Assembly: GCA_963837425.1 (NCBI GenBank)
Contig: CAWINH010000012.1
Span: 62,001-126,000, forward strand
DNA length: 64,000 nucleotides
From: CAWINH01 sp963837425
GTDB taxonomy: Bacteria; Chloroflexota; Limnocylindria; QHBO01
Reading direction: 5' to 3'
Part shown: one piece after another, positions 59,111 through 64,000 of the stretch
Layout: each line of letters starts with the position of its first letter
Numbering within the stretch: the stretch's first letter is position 1
The notes under the pieces: model-generated
Told to the model about the DNA's origin: nothing
Seen by the model: the letters and a program-made list of their open reading frames with translations, nothing else
The model's database searches: none
Made by a program: the position numbers and the translations under genes

Positions 59111-61760
59111 ATGGGCACCCTGGGCATGCAGCCGATGAGCGGAGCGGAGATCAGGGAGCGATTCCAGCGCTTCTTCGAAGGGCCGGACCATACGCGTGTG
59201 CCCCCCGCCCGGATCGTGGCCCGCGACGATCCGACGCTCCTCTTCGTCAACTCCGGGATGGTGCAGTTCAAGCGGGTCCTCACCGGGGAGGAGACCCGTG
59301 ACTATCGGCGCGCCGTCGACGCGCAGCCGTGCTTGCGGGTGGCGGGTAAGCACAACGACTTCGAGGAGGTCGGCAGGAGCCCTCGCCACCAGACCCTCTT
59401 CGAGATGCTCGGCAACTGGAGCTTCGGCGACTACTTCAAGCGGGAGGCCATTCATTGGGCGTGGGAGTTCCTGACCACCGAGCTGCAGATCCAGCCGGAG
59501 CGTCTGGCCGCCACGACCTATGCGTTCGACGATGACGCGCATCGGATCTGGACCGATGAGATCGGACTCCCGCCAGAGCGTCTGGCGCGGTGGGGCGACA
59601 TCAGCAAGGGCGACGATCACAACTACTGGCAGATGGCCGAGACGGGGCCGTGCGGCCCCTGCAGCGAGATTCATTTCGACCGTGGTGCCGAGTTCAGCGA
59701 GGGACCTGCCTGCGTCCCCGACCACTCGGAGAGCTGCCCGCGCTGGCTCGAGGTATGGAACCTCGTGTTCATGGAATCGGACCGTGCGGCGGACGGCACG
59801 CTCACGCCGCTCCCCTTCAAGAGCGTCGACACCGGGATGGGCCTCGAGCGGATCTCGAGCGCGGTGCAGGGCGTCGACTCGAACTATCGGACCGATCTCT
59901 TCGAGCCGATCATCGAGCGGTTGCGCGCGCACCTCGGACACGATCCGGAGACGGTGGAGGCGGAGCGCTTCAGCTACCAGGTGGTGGCCGATCACTCGAG
60001 GGCCGCGACGTTCCTCATCGCGGAAGGCGTTCGACCCTCGAACGAGGGACCGGGCTACGTGCTCCGCCGAATCGTCCGCCGCGCCGTCCGCCACCTGCGG
60101 TTGATGGGCATCACGGATCCGGTACTGGCCGAGACGTCGGGGGCGGTTATCGAGCTCATGGGCGCGGCCTATCCGTACCTGGCCGAGCAGCGGGACCGGA
60201 TCTTGGCCGAGGTGGCGGCGGAGGAGCAGAAGTTCGGCCGCACCCTGGAGGCCGGCAGCGAGCGGCTCGCCACCCTCATTGGCGAAGTCGGGCACGGGGG
60301 CACGATCGCCGGGGACGACGCGTTTCGGCTCCACGACACGTTCGGGTTTCCGATCGACCTCACCGTCGAGGTCGCAGCGGAGGAGGGCGTCGGGGTCGAT
60401 CGAGCCGGGTTCGACAGCGCGATGGCCGAGCAGCGCGAGCGCTCGCGGGGAGGCGCCGGCGGGCGATTCGCCCTCGCCCCCGAGCTTGCCGGGCTGGCGA
60501 GCGAGTTCATTGGCTACCCGAATGAGACGTCGGCCGACGGGTTGCGGATCCTCGGCCTGGCACGGGTCGAGGACGGCTGGCAGGTCGTGCTGGACCGGAC
60601 GCCGTTCTATGCGGAGGGTGGTGGCCAGATCGGGGATCGCGGCACGATCGTCGGCGACCGCGGCCGGCTCCAGGTCCTCGACACCCAGCGCAGCGGAGAC
60701 GCGATCGTCCACCTCGGGACCATCGAGGGCGAGCTGCGCGTCGACGGACCCCGTGGCGGCGAGGGTCGACGAGGAGCGGCGGTGGGGAGCCGCCCGCAAT
60801 CACACGGCGACTCACCTGCTCCATCGAGCGCTGCGCGACGTGCTCGGTGAGCAGGCGAAACAGGCGGGCAGCTGGGTGGGCCCCGATGGGCTGCGCTTCG
60901 ACTTCCCGGCCGCCGGCGCCACGTCACGCGACGCGCTGCGCGAGATCGAGCGCCTCGTGAACGCGCAGGTCCGCCGCGATGCGCCGGTTCGACCCGATTG
61001 GATGGCCCTCGGCGAGGCGCAGGCGCTGGGCGCCGACATGTTCTTTGGTGAGAAGTACGCCCCCGAATCGGTACGGGTCGTGCAGGTGGACGGCTACTCC
61101 CGGGAGCTGTGCGGCGGGACGCACGTTGCCGCCACCGGCCAGATCGGCGCCTTCCGGATCACGGGGGAAACGAGCATCGGGACCGGCCTGCGGCGGATCG
61201 AGGCGGTGACTGGGGCGGCGGCGGACGAGCTCGTGGCAAGCCGGCTCGCCGCGCTGCATGATGCGGCGACGGCGCTGGGCGTCGCCGTCGAGGAGGTGCC
61301 CGCCAGGATCGCCGCGCTCCAGGAGCGGCTGAGGGCGGCCGAGCGGGAGGCGAGATCCCCGCACGTCGATCAGGCGCGGCGTCTCGACGCCCGCGCGGCC
61401 CTGGCCGGGGCGCAGCACGCCGGGGAGACGCAGGTCGTCGTCGAGCGCTTCGATGACGCCTCGGCGGTCGAGCTGCGAGGCCTCGCCGACGATCTGCGTG
61501 GCATGGTCGGGCGGTTCGTGCTCGTCGCCGGTGCCGGTCGCGGGCCCGCACTGCTGGTGGCCGCCAGCCGAGACCTCGCCGGCGAGGGTTTCGACGCCGC
61601 GGCCATCGTTCGCGAAGTGGCACCGATCATCGGCGGTGGTGGCGGCGGTCGGGCGGATCTCGCCCAGGCCGGGGGGCGGGATGCCGGCCGCCTCGATGAC
61701 GCATTGTCGGAGGCGGCTCGCCTCTCGCTCGAGGCGCTGCGACGACTTGAAACCGGCTGA
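59111..61760 (+). CDS. alaS: alanyl-tRNA synthetase (one frameshift as sequenced)
   Basis: Class II synthetase, about 880 residues after repair. The catalytic part has FVNSGMVQFKRVLTGEE, AGKHNDFEEVG, FEMLGNWSFGDYFKREAI and DTGMGLERI; after GGGQIGDRGTI the frame must shift by one base near 60745 to give the editing domain (HTATHLLHRAL, then SRELCGGTHVAATG, with the HxxxH and CxxxH zinc site) and a C-Ala region rich in Gly near the end. All motifs are intact on both sides of the shift, so a sequence error is likely. ATG 59111 directly abuts GGAGG; ATG 59126 or 59135 are also possible starts. Confidence 0.9.
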
Positions 61761-61779
61761 ACTGGCCCGAGGGGCACGC

Positions 61780-63081
61780 GTGCAGAACCTCGTCGGCGGC
61801 GTCGTGGACCGCGTGCGGGGACTCGCGCGGGCGTCCGGACGGGGGGCGGCGGCGCTCACCGCGCTTGACGTCGGAACCGAGTTCGCGAAGGCGCTCACCG
61901 TCGCCCTCGAACCGGTCGGGGCCGATGCGGCGGTCGGCGTGGTGCGGGGCGCCGGCAGGCAGCGCCAGGGCCTGACGCACATGCAGTCGGGCACCGTGAG
62001 CGACATCGATGCGGTGGTGAACAACTGCCGGCTGGCGCTGGCCGCGGCCGAGGAGGCGTCGGGGCTGCGTCCCGGCGCGGCGGTGATCGGGATCGCCGGA
62101 GAGCTGGTCAAGGGGACGACCTCGGTGGGCGTCGTGCGGCGCGACGCACCGCAACAGCCGCTGGGGGACGAGGAGCTGGCGTCGATCGTGACCCGGATTC
62201 AGGACGAGGCCCTGGCCGACGCCGAGCAGCGCATCGCGTGGGAGAGCGGCGTCGAGTCGCTCGACGTGCGGCTCGTCCACGCCGCGATCGTCGAGATGAA
62301 GATCGACGGCTATCCGGTGAGCAATCCGATCGGCTTCACCGGCGCCCAGGTCGAGCTCGGTGTCTTCAACGCCTTTGCCCCGATGGTCCACATCGGGGCG
62401 CTGCAGTCCGTGGCGCACCGGCTTGGGCTCGAGCTGCTGGGGGTCGTCGCGGAGCCATACGCGGTCGCGACCTGCCTCGACCCGGGCGAGCTCGGCGATG
62501 CGGGAGCCGTCTTCATCGACGTCGGCGGCGGCACGACCGACGTCGCGCTCGTCCGACACGGTGGAATCTCGGGGACGAAGATGCTGGCGCTCGGCGGACG
62601 AGCGTTCACGAAGGGGCTCGCCGAGAGGTTCGGACTCTCGTTCGCCCGCGCGGAGTCGCTCAAGCTGGCCGCCGATGCATCCGACCTCCCCGAGGCCCTT
62701 GACCCCGAGGCGGTCGGCGCGGCGCTGCGGGAGGACGCGGCGGTCTGGCGGCGCGGCGTGGAGCTGATGATCGGCGACCTCGCGGAGGGTGAGCTGCTCC
62801 CGGGCCGCATCTACCTGTGCGGCGGTGGCGCCGAGCTGCCGCAGATCTCCGCGGCGCTCGAGGACGACGGGTGGTGGCGCCGTCTCCCGTTCGCACGCGC
62901 GCCGGCGGTGCGTGCCCTGCGCCCGTCCGAGGTGACGGGCCTGCGCGACGCAACCGGCGAGCTGGTGAGCGGCCAGGACGTCACGCCCATGGCGCTTGCA
63001 CACCAGGCGTTGATTCTCGACGCCCAGCTGAGCCCGCCGGAGCGAGCGATGCGCTCAGCGATGCGCGCAATGAGGCTCTGA
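61780..63081 (+). CDS. FtsA/PilM-like actin-fold ATPase
   Basis: A 433-residue protein of the actin-like superfamily. Phosphate-1 is ALDVGTEFAKAL (about 30-40), phosphate-2 is FIDVGGGTTDVALV, and the adenosine motif is IYLCGGGAELP. A segment between them holds the SHS2-type insertion of FtsA and PilM. FtsA anchors FtsZ to the membrane; PilM belongs to type IV pili. No ftsZ or pil gene is in the window, so the choice is open. GAGGGG lies 5 nt before GTG 61780. The next gene begins 2 nt after its stop. Confidence 0.8.
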   Translation: MQNLVGGVVDRVRGLARASGRGAAALTALDVGTEFAKALTVALEPVGADAAVGVVRGAGRQRQGLTHMQSGTVSDIDAVVNNCRLALAAAEEASGLRPGAAVIGIAGELVKGTTSVGVVRRDAPQQPLGDEELASIVTRIQDEALADAEQRIAWESGVESLDVRLVHAAIVEMKIDGYPVSNPIGFTGAQVELGVFNAFAPMVHIGALQSVAHRLGLELLGVVAEPYAVATCLDPGELGDAGAVFIDVGGGTTDVALVRHGGISGTKMLALGGRAFTKGLAERFGLSFARAESLKLAADASDLPEALDPEAVGAALREDAAVWRRGVELMIGDLAEGELLPGRIYLCGGGAELPQISAALEDDGWWRRLPFARAPAVRALRPSEVTGLRDATGELVSGQDVTPMALAHQALILDAQLSPPERAMRSAMRAMRL

Positions 63082-63083
63082 TC

Positions 63084-64000
63084 ATGGCCATGCAGCCGTC
63101 GGAGATGCTGTACCTCGAACCGGACGACGAGATCACCGCGGTGGTCCATCGCCTCCGCGCCTCGACCGCGCCACGGGTCGTGTTGATTGCAGCCGGCCGC
63201 ACGAAGGCGACATCGAGCGCGATTGCGCTCCGTCTCCTCGCCCAGGTCGCCGCCGACGAGGGGCGCCGGATCGCGCTCGTCGCCGATCCCGGGGCGCGGG
63301 CGCTGGCGGCCGAAGCCGGGATCGAGGCGTTTCCCTCGGTGGCCGAGGCCGAGGCGGAGGACGCCAGCCCGCCGCCGGCCCCGCCGCCCAGGCGGGCGTC
63401 GATCCGGGTCATCCGCGATGCGCCCGAGCCGATGAGAACCCCGCCGGGCGCTCGCGCGACCTCGGGTCGCGGCGAAAGCGCAGGGCCTGGGGACGAGACT
63501 CGCGCGGCGCCCGTCGTCAGCCCCGACCGCGAGCCGGTAGGCAGGCGATCGAATCGGGCGCGCAACACCGGGCCGCCCGCCCGCCGGCGCACGCTCCTCC
63601 TGGCGCTCGTCTCCGTGCTGCTCGTGAGCGGCGCGGCCCTGGCGGCCGTTCTGCCGGCGGCGACCGTGGTGATCACTCCCGCGACGCAGGATGTTGGCCC
63701 GCGTGACTATACGGTCAGTCCGCCGGTACTCGGTCCCGAGACCGACACCTTCCAGGCATCGAAGCAGGGTACCGCCAGCGGGACGCGGGTCGAGGAGATT
63801 GCCGCGACCGGGACCGTCACCTTCTACGCATGGGGGGCCGCGGTGCGCGTTCCCGCCGGAACCGTGGTCTCGGCTGCTGGCAAGACCTTCTTCGCCACCG
63901 ATTCCGATGTCGTCGTTCCGCGGGGTACCGTGAACGGCAGCGGGCAGATCGTGGCCGGTGAAGGGGTGGCACCCGTCACCGCACGGGATGGAGGGAAGGG
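63084..64000 (+). CDS. baseplate J-like/extracellular beta-domain protein (3' end beyond window)
   Basis: An open frame of 305 codons runs off the right edge. The cytoplasmic N-terminal domain (MLYLEPDDEITAVVHRL, then VVLIAAGRTKATSSAIALRLL, RIALVADPGARALAAEAGI) resembles the start of large Chloroflexota and actinobacterial proteins annotated as baseplate J/gp47-like. A Pro/Arg-rich linker leads to a transmembrane helix (about 174-192: LLLALVSVLLVSGAALAAVL) and an extracellular part with TVVITPATQDVG, GTVTFYAWGAAVRVPAGTVV and FFATDSDVVVPRGTV, the repeat style of those proteins. It follows the FtsA/PilM-like gene by 2 nt. Confidence 0.7.
   Translation, partial: MAMQPSEMLYLEPDDEITAVVHRLRASTAPRVVLIAAGRTKATSSAIALRLLAQVAADEGRRIALVADPGARALAAEAGIEAFPSVAEAEAEDASPPPAPPPRRASIRVIRDAPEPMRTPPGARATSGRGESAGPGDETRAAPVVSPDREPVGRRSNRARNTGPPARRRTLLLALVSVLLVSGAALAAVLPAATVVITPATQDVGPRDYTVSPPVLGPETDTFQASKQGTASGTRVEEIAATGTVTFYAWGAAVRVPAGTVVSAAGKTFFATDSDVVVPRGTVNGSGQIVAGEGVAPVTARDGGK

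Noticed and set aside
57926..60799. A 957-codon minus-strand open frame opposite mnmA-alaS.
   Set aside because: Antisense to alaS and the small membrane genes; no recognisable domain.

Overview
The window is 64 kb of densely packed, GC-rich chromosome from a free-living bacterium. The core genes, a comM-dprA-topA-xerC-murJ block, a receiver-MinD (CpaE) protein, Tad pilus TadE/TadG-like genes, FemABX-type enzymes around murE and a baseplate-J-like protein suggest a high-GC, single-membrane lineage such as Chloroflexota (perhaps Limnocylindria-like). This assignment is an inference; there is no rRNA in the window. About 60 protein genes are supported, most on the + strand, with many 1-17 nt overlaps that mark operons. 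There is one complete tRNA gene and no CRISPR or recognisable transposase.

Layout. 0-3.8 kb: helicase plus RNase H-like pair (minus strand), FtsB-like protein, RluA-type pseudouridine synthase. 4.3-5.5 kb: secreted phosphoesterase broken by several frameshifts. 5.5-11.1 kb: an accessory cassette (zinc-finger protein, two ACR3-like permeases, ArsR repressor, OsmC, FmdE-like protein, TauE/SafE exporter) bounded by a 40-nt 5' fragment of a CAU tRNA gene on the left and the intact CAU tRNA gene on the right. This is the best candidate for an acquired and possibly undescribed system. 11.1-19.1 kb: tilS, ftsH, a secreted unknown, a DnaB-like ATPase, a J-domain protein, HAD, thpR and LOG-like genes. 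19-22.2 kb (minus): TadE, TadE, TadG and a small membrane protein. 22.4-30 kb: NUDIX-like protein, NfeD protease, aldolase fusion, dehydrogenase, SPFH protein, hydrolase, CpaE. 30.1-39.5 kb: comM, dprA, a CAP/Ig-like secreted protein, topA, xerC/D, murJ. 39.5-44.1 kb: femX-murE-femX-femX. 44.4-51.6 kb: PNPOx-like protein, Rel, a membrane metallopeptidase, a GT-C transferase and hisS. 51.6-61.8 kb: aspS, CBS-BON, LCP, iscS, mnmA, three small membrane proteins, alaS. 61.8-64 kb: FtsA/PilM-like ATPase and the start of a baseplate-J-like protein.

Functional themes: cell envelope (murJ, murE, three Fem enzymes, LCP, FtsB), translation and tRNA modification (tilS, iscS, mnmA, hisS, aspS, alaS), DNA uptake and topology (comM, dprA, topA, xerC), stringent response (rel) and surface pili. 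Two start-site classes are visible. Eleven genes have a TANNNT -10 box ending only 6-9 nt before the start codon with no Shine-Dalgarno sequence, which predicts leaderless mRNAs. Others have longer leaders or good Shine-Dalgarno sequences. Single-base frameshifts in iscS (two), mnmA, alaS and the metallopeptidase look more like sequence or assembly errors than real gene loss.
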